Below are positions 11,486-23,765 of a stretch of DNA of 64,000 nt, piece after piece. Numbering within the stretch: the first letter of the stretch is position 1; every line of letters starts with the position of its first letter. The notes beneath the pieces were generated by a model that saw only the letters and a list, made by a program, of their open reading frames with translations, had not been told where the DNA came from and did no database searches. This stretch comes from Aedes albopictus (lineage: Eukaryota > Arthropoda > Insecta > Diptera > Culicidae): NCBI RefSeq assembly GCF_035046485.1, contig NC_085137.1, positions 47,269,286 to 47,333,285 of the forward strand, given 5' to 3'. The position numbers and the translations under genes were made by a program.

Positions 11486-14400
11486 CACACTTAGATTCGA
11501 TTACCGAAGTCGGTAAAATATTACTGGGTTTTTGAACAGCACAGTTAACTCAGTAATATTTCTTAAATACCGAAAACTCAGTAAAGCAAAAAAAAATCAA
11601 GCTGTCAAAATAAAAGCTGACTTAGTCAGTAATAGTCTCGGTAATAGTTACTGTCTTTTTCGGTATATTCTTCGTTAACTTCTTTTTTACTGACTTTTTT
11701 AGTTCTGGAAAAGATTTTGGTCCCTCCCCAGTTTCATGTTTTCTCTAGTGTTTTCTAAATCTTTCAATTTCAAATTGTTTCTAGCATCCGATATAGTTGC
11801 TTTTGCCAGGTTTGCAACAAAAAAGATTACAAACGCCGTAAAGTACAGAAGTTTGCCACAATTCCGGCAGAATGAATGCGGTGTTTATAGAAAATCAACG
11901 CACAAGGCCGCTGGAGTATTCTGCCGGTAGAACCCGTGCTGAAGTGGCTGAACCAAAAGCTGTTTAATCAATTATTCGCGGTAGATGGTTCCAGTTTTAT
12001 ACCTCCTAAGAGCCAGTTCGCGAGAGCCGCAACCCCTTCTTGTATCGATGTGCTCCGATTGAGCTGAAATTTTCAGGGTATGGTTTTCCATATAAAAGAT
12101 GATATCTGGCCGATTTTCAGATTTTTTGGTTAGGGGGAAGTGGGGTAAAATAGCCCTCGAAGATTTTATGTCTAAAAATAGGTAAAATCACTAAAATCGC
12201 AATAACTTCTGTAAAAGTTAACGGATTCAGCTGAAATTTTGCATGGACACTCTACTCCTATGGCACTTTCATTTAAGCCAAGCGTTGGATATTCTTTGAT
12301 ATTTAATTTGAAGAAATAGGTTATTTTCATAATTTTTTTGACGATTTTCAGGGCGCCTGTTTTCGTACCAACAGAACTAGGATGAAAAACTGAGTACTAC
12401 GTTTTGAAGGTTTACCCAAGAGCTTTCATTTGATATGTAACCCAGATGCGCCAACTTAAAAACTTTCGAAAAAAAAAATTTTTTTCTCGGGGTATGCATT
12501 TTACCCCATATTTTTAGCTGTCTAAAGAAGTGTTGTCGTAAATTATGACAACGTTATTTAATTTTCAAGGGTTTTTTCCTCAATATTAATTCAACAGAAA
12601 AATGCTGACTAAGAAATGCAATTATTGTTTTTTTTTTTTCATTTGGGGAAAGTAGGGTAAAACGGACTAACTCAACCTCTTTTCGAAATAACGTTGCTAC
12701 GATGTTCTCTGATCGGACTTGAAGTTTCAGAGTTCTTTATTCTATTCAAGAATAGATGCTTTATCACATATTATTTTTTTTCTTGAGAAGATAACGGGGT
12801 AAGACAATTCTCAGAAAAAAAAAATGTTGAAAATAATCAAAATTTCAAAACCTACAAATGCTTTGGTAAAACTTGGCAAAATTTCATTAAATTAGAAAAA
12901 AAATCTTAATTTTTATTGCTTACTCAAATGAGCAAGTCTGACAACATTTTGACGTCGAGAAGTGTCACAAACTAGCACGTGGTGTGTGATTCACCGGATT
13001 CTTTCTCGATTTTTCTTTTGACATGCATCTCCGGTTCAATTTTCTCTCTTTTTTCTCGTGAAAGTTGCAGCAGTGCACAATGGTCCACGAAAAAGATTTA
13101 CGTGGAAAGATACATTCAGCGCCTTCAAATGATTTTTTGGACAAATATGGTCTTCCACAAAGTTGTTCCCAAAAATAAGGCCCTCTTTTCAATGTACATA
13201 AAAATTAGGGTGGTCCACATTTTCAAAGAAATTGGGAACCAAACTTTTTTATTTGCTAGAATAACTGTATACGTTCTTCGAGAAAATTGTATATCTATCA
13301 ATTTTGAGCAGGTTTCTTGAAGACGCTTTTTCTGTAGCTTTGAATGTGACCAATCTAGAGATGTTTTTCTGAATAAGCTTAGGGTGGTTCAAGAAAAACC
13401 GGTTTTCTGGCGTTAACTTTTTCAGTTTCGATTTTTCATCAAAGTCACCCAAGAAACACTTGTAGAGCATTTGAAGACGCGTCATTTCATACGCTGAAAT
13501 GGTCTTTATCTCTTTTGGTTCAATAGTTACAGGTGTTTTTTCCTAAAAAAAAACATTTTTTTTTGAAAAAGTGATATGACCGATTGGTGTGTGGAAAATA
13601 CTTGAAAAGTGCCTATTTTTTCTAGAAAATCATCAATATATTTTGAACGGAATGACGAAGCAACATTCCCAGCGCACGAAAATGTGCGTTATTTTTGAGT
13701 TCTAAAAATGGTTCTTAGACAACTTTGATGTGAAATTTTAAACAAAAAAGATAAAGATAAAGGGTGACGCTAGAACAAATCGTTTTATTGCTTTATCTTT
13801 TTTGTTTAAAATTTCTCGTCTAAGTCTCGTAAGAACCACTTTTACAGCTTCCAAAAAAGCGCATTTTCGTCCACTGAGAATGTTGCTAAGTCATTCCGTT
13901 CAAAAGTTATTGATGATTATCTAGAAAAAATGAGCACTTTTCAAGTATTTTTCACTTGAGTTACAAAAAAAACACTCGTTTCTTTATTTGAATGCGGGCA
14001 AAAGATAATTTTTATGATTGGCCCAACCCGTCTTAACACTTTTTCAAAAAACTATGCTCTACAAGTGTTTCTTAGGTGACTTCGATGGAAAATCGAAACT
14101 GAAACAGTTAGAACAGAACAGAAACAGAAAACCGATTTTTCTTGAATCACCCTAAGCTTATTCAGAAAAATATCTCTAGATTGGTCAATTTCAAAGCTAC
14201 ATAAAAAGCGTCTTCAGGAAACTTGCTCAAAATTGATAGATCTATAACTTTCCCCAAGAACGTATACAGTTATTCTTGCAATCAAAAAAGTTTGGTTCCC
14301 AATTTCTTTGAAAATATGGGCCACCCTAAATTGAAACGGAGATGCATGTCAAAAGAAAAATCGAGAAAGAATCCGGTGAATCACACACCACGTGCTAGTC

Positions 14401-15802
14401 TGTGACATTTCTCGACGTCAAAATGTTGTCAGACTTGCTCATTTGAATGAGCAATAAAAATTAAGAAATTTTTTCTAATTTCATGAAATTTCGCCAAGTT
14501 TTACCAAATAATTTGTAAGTTTTAAAATTTTGATTATTTTCAACACTTTTTTTTCTGAGAATTGTTTTACCCCGTTATCCTCTCAAGAAAAAATAATATG
14601 TGATAAAGCATCTATTCTTGAATAGAATAAAGAGCTCTGAAACTTCAAGTCCGATCAGAGAACATTGTAGCAACGTTATTTCGAAAAGAGGTTGAGTTAG
14701 TCCGTTTTACCCTACTTTCCCCAAATGAAAAAAAAACAATAATTGCATTTCTTTGTCATCATTTTTCTGTTAAATTAATATTTAGGAAAAACCCTTGAAA
14801 ATTAAATAACGTTGTCATAATTCGCGACAACACTTCTTTAGACAGCTAAAAATATGGGGTAAAATGCATACCCCGAGAAAAAAAATTTTTTTTCGAAAGT
14901 TTTTAAGTTGGCGCATCTGGGTTACATATCAAATGAAAGCTCTTGGTTAAACCTTCAAAACGTAGTACTCAGTTTTTCATCCTAGTTCTGTTGGTACGAA
15001 AACAGGCGCCCTGAAAATTGTCAAAAAAATATGAAAATAACCTATTTCTTCAAATTATATATCAAAGAATATCCAACGCTTGGCTTAAATGAAAGTGCCA
15101 CAGGAGTAGAGTGTCCATGCAAAATTTCAGCTGAATCCGTTAACTTAGCGGAAGTTATTGCGATTTTAGTGATTTTACCTATTTTTAGACATGAAATCTT
15201 TGAGGGCTATTTTACCCCACTTCCCCCTAACGGAAAAATCTGAAAATCGGCCAGATATCATCTTTTATATGGAAAACCATACCCTGAAAATTTCAGCTCA
15301 ATCGGAGCACATCGATTCCACTTCCCTTGGAAAGGGGGTCGCGGTTCTCGCGAACTGGCTCCTAAATACTTACCAAAAAAGCAGCAGGAGCGCATGAATC
15401 GGAATAAGATTTATTAAATAAGAATCTTCTCTTATTCTGAAGACATTTCGATGCCGTCGTTGAATCTGGATCTGCGAGCTTCATCTTTGAAAATATTATT
15501 TTGACAGCTAGATGCGTGCGCAGCTGAGTGTTTACACTTTATTTTGACGAAAACTCAGTGAAAGTGATCTTATGCCGAAAAGTCGGTACTTGGTTTTTAC
15601 TGACTTTTGATTCTTTTCAGTAAATCTAATTGTTTGCTGAATTATCGGTATGCAATGTTACGGTGTTCAGTAAAACGTCAAAAAATATTGCTGAAGATCA
15701 GTAATAGTGAATGAAAAAGCTGAAAACTCAGCACTTTTTGCATTTTGCGGATCAAAAACCGTAAAACTAAATTACCGAACAGGGAAACCAAGATTGAGTG
15801 TG
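11486..15802. mobile_element. TA element, 4.3 kb, inserted in a SINE and hosting a palindrome
   Basis: The ends CACACTTA...TGAGTGTG are inverted and bounded by TA (11484-11485 and 15803-15804). The SINE sequence is continuous if this block is removed, which confirms the boundaries. The outer parts (11486-12006 and 15365-15802) are rich in CAGTAA/TTACTG words, the same design as the CAGCAA words of the 4.6-5.6 kb element. The middle is the palindromic element at 12009-15362. No transposase. Confidence 0.8.
12009..15362. mobile_element. Near-complete 3.35 kb palindrome (fold-back element)
   Basis: The arms begin AGAGCCAGTTCGCGAGA and GGAGCCAGTTCGCGAGA. They stay complementary with scattered differences to a loop of only about 30 bases near 13758-13790, so the arms are about 1.75 and 1.57 kb. 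TA occurs on both sides (12007-12008 and 15363-15364). Inside are repeated GGGGTAAAAT-type motifs and a secondary inverted block (AGGGTGGTTCAAG/CTTGAATCACCCT). There are no protein domains. A transcript through it would form one very long hairpin. The short frames here are shadows. Confidence 0.88.
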
Positions 15803-15896
15803 TATGCCCTGCCTAGAGAAGTCGAGAAAAGTTCCCAATCGGAACGGGAATCGATCGGATTGGCGATCCATAGCCTTAACCACAATTCTAACTGAA
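15803..15896 (-). mobile_element. SINE family 1, antisense copy, head half (split)
   Basis: The reverse complement contains the family-1 head (GGTTAAGGCTATGGATCGCC and a decayed B box, CGATTCCCGTTCC). It joins logically to 11319-11485 across the inserted element. The A box is mutated (TAGAATTGTGGT), so this copy is older than the 10.3 kb copy. Confidence 0.78.
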
Positions 15897-16006
15897 CACT
15901 GAGTATCTCTACAGTTATAAAATCTATCTTTACGTCAGATCTTTTGTCATTCATATCCATTTAATCAATATTACTTTTTGTTGTCCATAAAATTATTCAG
16001 AGTGTC

Positions 16007-16034
16007 TACTTGCTTACTTACTTACTTACTTACT
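16007..16034. repeat. (CTTA)n microsatellite
   Basis: About six tandem CTTA units lie just left of the hAT-type element. Confidence 0.9.
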
Positions 16035-16059
16035 TTCAGTCCTGAGCATCCATATCCAT

Positions 16060-16763
16060 TAGAGTGGGTCATCGTTTATATGGAAAAATGAAAAATTCAA
16101 TGGTATCCCATCAGATCAAAGCTTTTTTGACCCCATTTCAGACCTGAAATAAGTGTGCAAAATTTGGGCACGATCGGTTATGTCTACGTTTTGCGCATCG
16201 CGTTTGAAGTTTGTATGGGGTTTTACATGGGAAAACACCCTTTTTTGCATTTTCCTTATAACAAGCTCGAATTTTTCTAAAACCGAGTAACCGATGAAGT
16301 AAAAACATAGCCTAGGGTATCCTGAAAAACTTTGTCGAATACCGCGAAGTGATCTGATGCTTATCAAAAAAGTTATAGCGTTGACATTGCTTGGCGAAAC
16401 AGCATGATTTTGTTGCTATTGTTATTCCTTTACATGTTAAAACATAAACACATGTATGCGGTTCGTTGGTTATAACTATTTTCTTAAGCATCGGAACGCT
16501 TCGCGGTCTTCAACAAAGTTTTTCAGAACATCCTAGGCTATCATTTTACAGTATCGGTTAAAAAGTTTCAGACAAACTTTTACAACTTATGGCTAAAATT
16601 CAAAAAAGTATGTTTTCCCATATACAATCCCATACAAATTTCAACTGCAATGCGCAAAGTGTAGACGCAACCGATCGTGCTCAAATTTTACACAGATACT
16701 CAGGACCCGAAACGGAACCAAAAAAGCTTTGATATGAGAAAACGGTTCGAATGACCCACACTA
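16060..16763. mobile_element. hAT-type fold-back element, 704 bp
   Basis: The inverted ends TAGAGTGGGTCAT and TAGTGTGGGTCAT are flanked by an exact 8-bp duplication, ATATCCAT (16052-16059 and 16764-16771). An 8-bp duplication with TA-GGG-like ends fits the hAT superfamily. The two halves are complementary almost to the centre near 16410 (blocks TAGCCTAGG and ACCGCGAAG appear in both arms). No transposase. The frame at 16367-16116 is incidental. Confidence 0.85.
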
Positions 16764-16794
16764 ATATCCATAGTGGTGCAGAGGGCCGAATTGA

Positions 16795-18490
16795 AATATC
16801 AATCCTGGTTATTCGCCCGCCAGGTCAAATTTCTGTCGATTTTCTTTATTTTCTTGTTGAGGCTGCACCGCCATGAGCCTCGGTGTCTGCCCGTGCTGCG
16901 AAGTCTTGCTGGTTTCCAATCTAACGCTTGCTTGTAGATTTCGTTCCCGCCCCTGCGTAGAGTGGGGCCGACCCACCTCCACTTTTGCTGTTGACAAATA
17001 CGATTAAGCTCCACGTTGGCAATCCAATTGTGAGGCCACCATGCACGAATTATATACCGCAGACACCTATTGATGAAGACCTGCAACCGTTGAGTGTTCT
17101 CCTATGATACACACCAATTTTCACTGGCGTACAGCAGCACAAATTTTACAGATTCGGATTTTGGTGCGTCGACTAATCTGATTGTTTACCATAAACTCGC
17201 AAAGGCAGCCCTCGCCTTCTTGACCCGCGCGCGTATGTCGTTATTTGTGCCGCCATCGACCCCCATTTGGCTACCAAAATATTGGAAGCTTTCAACATAC
17301 TGCTTGCCCAGCTACCAAAAAACTGGAAGGGTTGACCGTGTTTACATCCAACGATTTGATCTTGTTGACGTTGATGGTAGGAGTGATTGGCAAGATTGTC
17401 GAGCTTACTCTGCATATCAGAGCGCCGTTGAGCTAAGAGAGCAACATCATCAGCCAGTTCGAAGCCATTTAGTTGATCCATGGTAATGGGCTGCCACAGC
17501 AACCCACGATTTGGTCCACGATCAGTCTCACCTACCGAGATCCTATCGATTACTATGATGAACAGTAGCGGTGGTAGTATACATCCTTGCCTCGCTCCAG
17601 CAACGACCCGGATGCGATCGGACAAGACCCCGCTGCACGAAAATGCCCTGTACTGTGCTTCAATGAGGCCGATGAAGACTCTTCACCTGTTTTCGTGATC
17701 GAAAGCTTTTTCGTAATCAATGAACACAAAGTAGAGAGATTCTAAAAACTCATAGATTTGCTCCAAGATGATACGTAGCGTGAAAATATGGTACACATAG
17801 GACCGTCAGGCACGGAATTCTGCTTACTGCCGCCGGGGAGTTGCGTCAGTTTTCTCCTCTTGTATCCGGTTAAGGATCACTTTGCAGAGCGCTTTGAAAA
17901 CGATGCACAGGAACATGACACCCTGTTAATTATAGCATACAGTCAGGTTCCCCTATGCTGCAGAATCAGCAGTTGTGCAGATACTACGGGGTCTGCTTTG
18001 AGCATCTCATCCGATATGCGATCGACCCTCGGCACCCTCTTCGAGTTCATGCTACGTATGGATGTTTTTATCTAGTGCGGTGATGGAGCTTCGGTGTTGA
18101 CACGGGTAATGCGTCGAACTCTTGGCGGATCATGTTTAGGTGTTGGTGGCGTAGCCGACACCTGAAAAAAAGTTTACAAAGAGTTCGAACCAGCGTGTCC
18201 GGGTGTCAATAGCTGTCCAGATTTGTCTTTCACGAGCATCGTGCCATTCATCTTAGTCCCACAAAGGCGACGTGAGACATTGTAGAGGAGACGAATGTGG
18301 CCGGTATTTGCGGCTTTCTTGCTTTCGTTGGTTAGGGAATCCGCCTAGACTGTCTTGTACCGCCTACATGAGCGCTTCACTTCCTTCTCGAGAGCCGAAT
18401 AGCGCTGACGGGCTACGGCTTCGGCTTCTCGTGTTTCCGCTCGCTCTATCGCGGCTTTGGAGTTTTTTCGCTCCTCTATCTTTCTCCAGA
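16795..18490 (-). pseudogene. 5'-truncated LINE, same family as copy 1
   Basis: On the minus strand it starts in the linker before the RT (WRKIEERKNSKAAIERAE near 18490-18440). It passes a decayed RT with RQGCILPPLLF and the catalytic LADD within 17625-17173. It ends with the conserved C-terminal region (RCLRYIIRAWWPHNWI, then GRHRGSWRCSLN) at 17086-16799. The endonuclease is missing and frames shift several times. Truncation at the 5' side is usual for target-primed reverse transcription. It supplies the 3' part that the window edge cuts from copy 1. Confidence 0.85.
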
Positions 18491-18599
18491 TGTGATCTGT
18501 GAATATATAAAGATGGCGTCTCCAACAAAGCCGTTCAAGTGTATAATAGCCATGTGTCACAAAGATGTTCAGTTCAAAATTGTCTATGAATTTCTCTTA

Positions 18600-19960
18600 A
18601 AGTTCCAACCAGGTTCCATCTTGTCATTGCCCCAGAGAATTCTGTAGGGATTCGTCCCAGGCTTCCTCTGGAACTCCTCATGGGATCCCTTCATGCATTT
18701 TTCTAAGGATTCGTCCAGAAGTTCCTCCAAAGATTTTTTTCAGGGTTTCATCCAGAATCCTCTCAGGGATTTCACTGGAGATTTCTTCATTAACTTGTCA
18801 CGGGATTCCTCTATTGTTTTATACTATCTCATGGGTTTCCATCAGGGATTCCTCCCGGATTTCTTCTTTGATTTCTCCCGGAATTTTTCAGGGATTTCTT
18901 TTGGAATTTTCATCGGGACTCCTTAATAAATTCCTCCCGGGATTCAATCATATTTTCCGGCATTTCATCTGAGATTTCTCCAGGCATTCTTTCAGGAATC
19001 TTCCTGAGTTTTCTCCCGAGACTTCATCAGGGATTTCTTTCGGGTCTCCTTCATTGATTCCTTCCGGGATTCATTTAGATATTTCTCCTTAGCTTCCTTC
19101 AGGAATTTCTCCTGGGATTTCTTTATTGATTCCACTCAGAATTCCTTCAAGGATATTTGTTGGCATTCGATCAGGTATTTCTCCAGGGGTTCCTTTGTGG
19201 ATTTCTTCCGGGTTTCATTTAGAAGTTCCTCCCAGAATTCATCACTAAATTTGGTCATTTATTTTTACATGGATTTTTAGGGATTTCTCCTAAGATGAAT
19301 TTATGGATTATTTCTTCCGGGGATTCCGTTAGAGATTTTTCTCGGGATTTCTTTCGTCATTTCTTCATTGATTTCTAACGGTATTTCTCGCAAGACTTCT
19401 TCCGGCATTTTTTCCAAGTATTCTTTCTAAGATTTATTAAGGAATTGCCCTGGATTTCTCATATCTCCTATTCTTCTTATTCTTATTCTTCATAGGCTCC
19501 TTCCGTTACGGGATTCCTTCTGGAATTCCTCCCGAGATTTGTTCAGGGAATTACCCCGGAATCTCCCCAGGGGTTCTCCCGGGATTCCGACTGAGATTTC
19601 TTTTTTCTTAGGACTCCTCCAGAGATTCTTTCACTGATTCCTTCAGTGAATTTTTCAGGAATTGCTGTAGGATATTGAAAAGGACTCCTTTCCAGATTCG
19701 TTCAGGGAATCATCTTAGATTTTTAGGGATTCCCTCAAGGAATTTTGCCGGAATTCCTTCCGGATGGTTCCCTCCCGGCATTTTTGCAGGTATTCCTCCC
19801 GATATTAATTCAGGTATTTTTTTCAGAGATTTCTCCCGCGTATTTTTGATTGATTCTTCACGGATTTCCTGTATGGATTTCGATCGTAATTTTTTCAGGA
19901 ATTTCTACCGAGATTCCTTCAGGAAATTCATCGGAGATTTTTCGATTGTTAATAGTGGTT
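18600..19960. repeat. Degenerate minisatellite block B (GGATTTCTTCC/GGATTCCTCC words)
   Basis: Words such as GGGATTTCTTCC and GGGATTCCTCC recur for over 1.3 kb on the plus strand. Plus frames encode FRDFS/SRDSS-rich peptides (18693-18926 and 19675-19962) simply because of the repeat, and they are not genes. Confidence 0.75.
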
Positions 19961-19999
19961 AACAATTGAAATAGCAATAGGAAAAAAAAGTAGAAATAC

Positions 20000-21890
20000 G
20001 GAATCTTTTTAATATTCATCCGAGGAAAAATGTGCCTAAGTATCTAACCCAGATTATAATACAAACCTTATACCTTCTACATGAAGTGAAACGCACTATT
20101 GAATCAATCATCTAGCGCCCGTTAATTTTCACTATTAATTGAGGAAGCACTTGTTTTTAGTTATTCAGCAAGAAAGCCTCTCGTGGAATGGGACAAAGCT
20201 TTTTTCTAATTATGCATACAGCTGAACTCATGCGATAATTTTCGATGGATTTCGTTCCCCCTGCTTCTCTCGATTAGCATGATAGTCCGCGATTGTCATG
20301 ATGATATTTGTGTCAGGCGACAATACCGAACGATCCATTTTAAACCGGTCTCTCTTCCCCGTACAGTACAGCTTCGCATACCACCTTTCGCTTCCACTGC
20401 CTGACTGGCTGTTCTCAATCATTTTGCGATTCCCCTGGATAAGACTCTGCGAAATTACCGGGCAATAAATTAAATTTACGTTCGTCACGTATCGATCCGA
20501 CGACAACGATTCGCTGACTGTGGTGTGGCCCAACTATACAGATCCAAATGGTATCGAGTTCTTGATGGCCTCACGATTCGTTCTCTGTTGTGTGTTTGTC
20601 CGAATTCGTAGCACAGCCATGACAGAATTGCTCCATCCGCACCCAGTCAGCTCCCTAAAAAATCGATTAATTTTCCTCCATTTCTCCGATGAGATGTGTC
20701 GCTTCGCTTCGTCCTTCCAGTTCCAGAGGACTGCTGGCTGGCGTTGGCGTTTGTCGTATACCTCCATCCATACATTATTAGAGAGCTTTGTATAGCTTCC
20801 TTCCTCCAACCAACTCCCCCAACCACTCTGAGAGTCAGTGCAATGTGTGACGACGGTGACGACGCCTTCTGATGGGTCGGTGGTGCCGCTTCGATTCCGA
20901 GCTGTGCACAACCACCGTACACACAAGTTGGAGAATTCCCGTGCCGATCCCGATATGCCGCTACTCGAAGCTACTACTTATACACACAGAACAACAATCC
21001 ACCCTGCTTTTCCCTCGAACTTATCCCCTTCGAAACGATAAACACAGACACAAGTAGAAAGGCCCCGACTTCCTTGCTTGCGAGCAACCGTGGCGCGGGC
21101 GAGGAGGAGAGGTGGTTCACTGGGCACCGAGTTACTGTGACTTGTTTCGAGGTTTCAGTTTCACCATCTTCCTGGTTCACAGTCATAAATCCTCCGAAGA
21201 AAACATGTTTTCATTTAAATAACAAAGAAAATATATAGCTCTTTGGCACCGCACCGTGCGCGCAACATCAGGTCCTCAGCGGAAGGGGGTTCTAGCCACA
21301 GCGCGGTGCAACTATTGAAGGCTGATGAAAGCGATTATTTTCATTGGGAACAGTTTTTACGGATTACTTTTCATATTGTTCTAATTTACTTGCTGGGTAG
21401 AATGAAGCCGTGTCACATTTTATCGGCCATTCAAGAGTTAAAACCTACTTAATTAATTTTCAGAAATTTCTAACAAATTAATCTGATGAAGATTTTATTT
21501 TAACGAGTTATTTATGTTAAACTTCTCACGAAGGCCTTTGCAAATTCAAAGTAAATTTTAGGACAATTTTAAGTTCTCAATATTGTTATCCTCACAATTT
21601 ATATATTTAGTTTTACATCAAATTCATGATAACACTGAATCAACCGTTTTCCGCCATGATAATCGATTTGCAGCTATTTTTTCTTTCAGAAACTGCTAAA
21701 AACATCATTCTTGGTAGGATTTCTTGTTAATTTTTGGCACACGGTAAGATACGTACAGTATCTAACCTTAAACCTTATAAAAATTCAAATAAATCTGTTC
21801 GAAATTGACTTAGTTATAGCGGCAAGTGCCTTAAATAGGTACACCTGCCCCAATGGTACAAGGCCGTATAACTTCGGAATAAATAAGTTC
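20000..21890. other. Unique DNA with a long one-stop minus frame
   Basis: No repeat family was recognised. On the minus strand, one frame runs from 20926 to 20228 with a single TAG at 20536-20534. No domain is recognisable and frames on the other strand overlap it, so coding status is doubtful. 20500-21150 is GC-richer than its surroundings. 21440-21890 is AT-rich and empty. Confidence 0.35.
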
Positions 21891-21897
21891 TCAGTTA

Positions 21898-22070
21898 GGA
21901 GCGGCCCTGGTGTGATGGTTAAAGCACATGACAATCACGCCGAGGACCTGGGACCGAATCCCACTCCTGACAAATTCGCAAAATGTGAGTTCTTCCTTCG
22001 GAAGGGCAGCAAAGCGTGGGTGCCGAGATGAACTAGCCTAGGGCTAAAAAACTCGTTAATACAGATAAAA
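21898..22070 (+). mobile_element. SINE family 2, sense copy
   Basis: The head GAGCGGCCCTGGTGTGATGG carries a degenerate A box, and GGGACCGAATCCC supplies the B box. The body continues with TCTTCCTTCGGAAGGG and GATGAACTAGCCTAGGGC. A possible short duplication, CTCAGTT, flanks it. The same family is antisense at 52973-53120. Confidence 0.8.
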
Positions 22071-22079
22071 AAACTCAGT

Positions 22080-22457
22080 TTGAAAATCAATTATGCGTTT
22101 TGTTGTTTTGAACAAGCAACATTTTTCTGCGTACACGAAGACAAATTCCGTTCGTTTGAAACAAAAATATTCATGTTTATTCGGTAAACTGATAAAATGT
22201 TTAAAACTAAAATTTCAATATTTAAAACTAACTCAATTTCACATTTATTTCGACAATACCCATTGAGGAGCCCCCCGTTCCGCCGTCGAGAACATAAACA
22301 AAACTCACAAGTGCCAGCTGCAACACCAAACAAAATTACCTCCTGCAAAAAAGACAAAGTTCACCGAAAGTCTCCACGAAATCCCGCTGTTTTCGGGAGC
22401 GTATTTTATCTAATAGGGACGGAAATAAACCACCTCCCACGCTGAGGGAAATTAAGG
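22080..22457. other. Unassigned stretch upstream of the RTE-like RT
   Basis: It may include eroded 5' sequence of the retrotransposon, but I could not read any endonuclease motif. Nothing else was recognised. Confidence 0.3.
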
Positions 22458-23765
22458 ATGCCAGCTGGTAAGGATGGTATCGCAGCTGAACTCATAAGGA
22501 TGGGCCCAGAAAAGTTGGCCACCTGTCTGCATCAGCTGATAGTCAGGATCTGGGAAACCGAACATCTCCCAGAGGAGTGGAAAAAAGGGTAATCTGCCCC
22601 ATTCACAAGAATGGCGACCATTTGGAATGTGAGAACTTCAGGGCGATTACTATTTTGAATGCTGCCTACAAAGTGCTATCCCAGATCATCTTCCGTCGTC
22701 TGTCACCTAAAACGAATGAGTTCGTGGGAAGTTATCAAGCCGGCTTCATCGACGGCCGGTCGACAACGGACCAGATCTTAACCGTACAGCAAATTCTCCA
22801 GAAATGCCGTGAATACCAGGTCCCGACGCATCACCTGTTCATCGACTTCAAAGCAGCATACGACAGTATCGACCGCGCAGAGCTATGGAGAATCATGGAC
22901 GAAAACGGCTTTCCTGGGAAGCTGACTAGACTGATTAAAGCAACGATGGACGGTGTGCAAAACTGCGTAAGGGTTTCGGGTGAACTATCCAGTTCGTTCG
23001 AATTTCGCCGGGGACTGAGACGAGGTGACGGGCTCTCATGCCTACTCTTCAACATCGCTCTGGAAGGTGTGATGCGACGAGCCGGGCTCAACAGCCGGGG
23101 AACGATTTTCACAAAATCCGGTCAATTTGTGTGCTTTGTGGACGACATGGACATTATTGCCAGAACATTTGGACCGGTGGCAGAGCTGTACACCCGCCTG
23201 AAACGCGAAGCAGCAAAGGTCGGACTGGTGGTGAATGCCTCAAAAACAAAGTACATACTGCTAGGCGGAACCGAACACGACCGGGTCCGTCTGGGTAGTA
23301 ATGTTACGATAGACGGGGATACTTTCGAGGTGGTGGAGGAATTCGTCTACCTCGGATCCTTACTGACGGCTGACAACAACGTGAGCCGTGAAATTCGGAG
23401 GCGCATCATCAGCGGAAGTTGGGCCTACTACGGGCTCCAGAAGAAGCTGCGGTCGAAAAAGATTCACCCACGCACCAAATGCACCATGTACAAAACGTTG
23501 ATAAGACCGGTGGTCTACGGGCACGAGACAAGGACCATGTTCGAGGGAAACCTGCAAGCACTCGGAGTTTTCGAGCGACGCGTGCTAAGGACGATCTTCG
23601 GCGGTGTGCAGGAGAACGGTGCGTGGCGGAGAAGGATGAACCACGAGCTCGCTGCACTTTACGGCAAACCCAGCATCCAGAAGGTGGCCAAAGCCGGAAG
23701 GATACGGTGGGCAGGGCATGTTGCAAGAATACCGGACAACAACCCTGCAAAGTTGGTGTTTACAA
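22458..23765 (+). pseudogene. RTE-like non-LTR reverse transcriptase, one frameshift, cut by gap
   Basis: A frame from 22458 reads PAGKDGIAAELIRMGPEK...EEWKKG and stops at 22590-22592. The RT continues in another frame from about 22577 for 396 codons to the gap. Counting from 22577: QAGFIDGRSTTDQI at 54-67, FIDFKAAYDSIDR at 88-100, RRGDGLSCLLFNIALE at 148-163, the catalytic box FVDD (normally FADD or YADD) at 187-190, and the IRWAGH region near 376-381. The first codon at 22577 is GTG, so it is not a true start. A one-base loss in the A/G run explains the frame change. Otherwise the frame is intact, so the copy is fairly young. The 3' end lies in the gap. The RTE/JAM-like assignment is from general resemblance. 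Confidence 0.88.
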
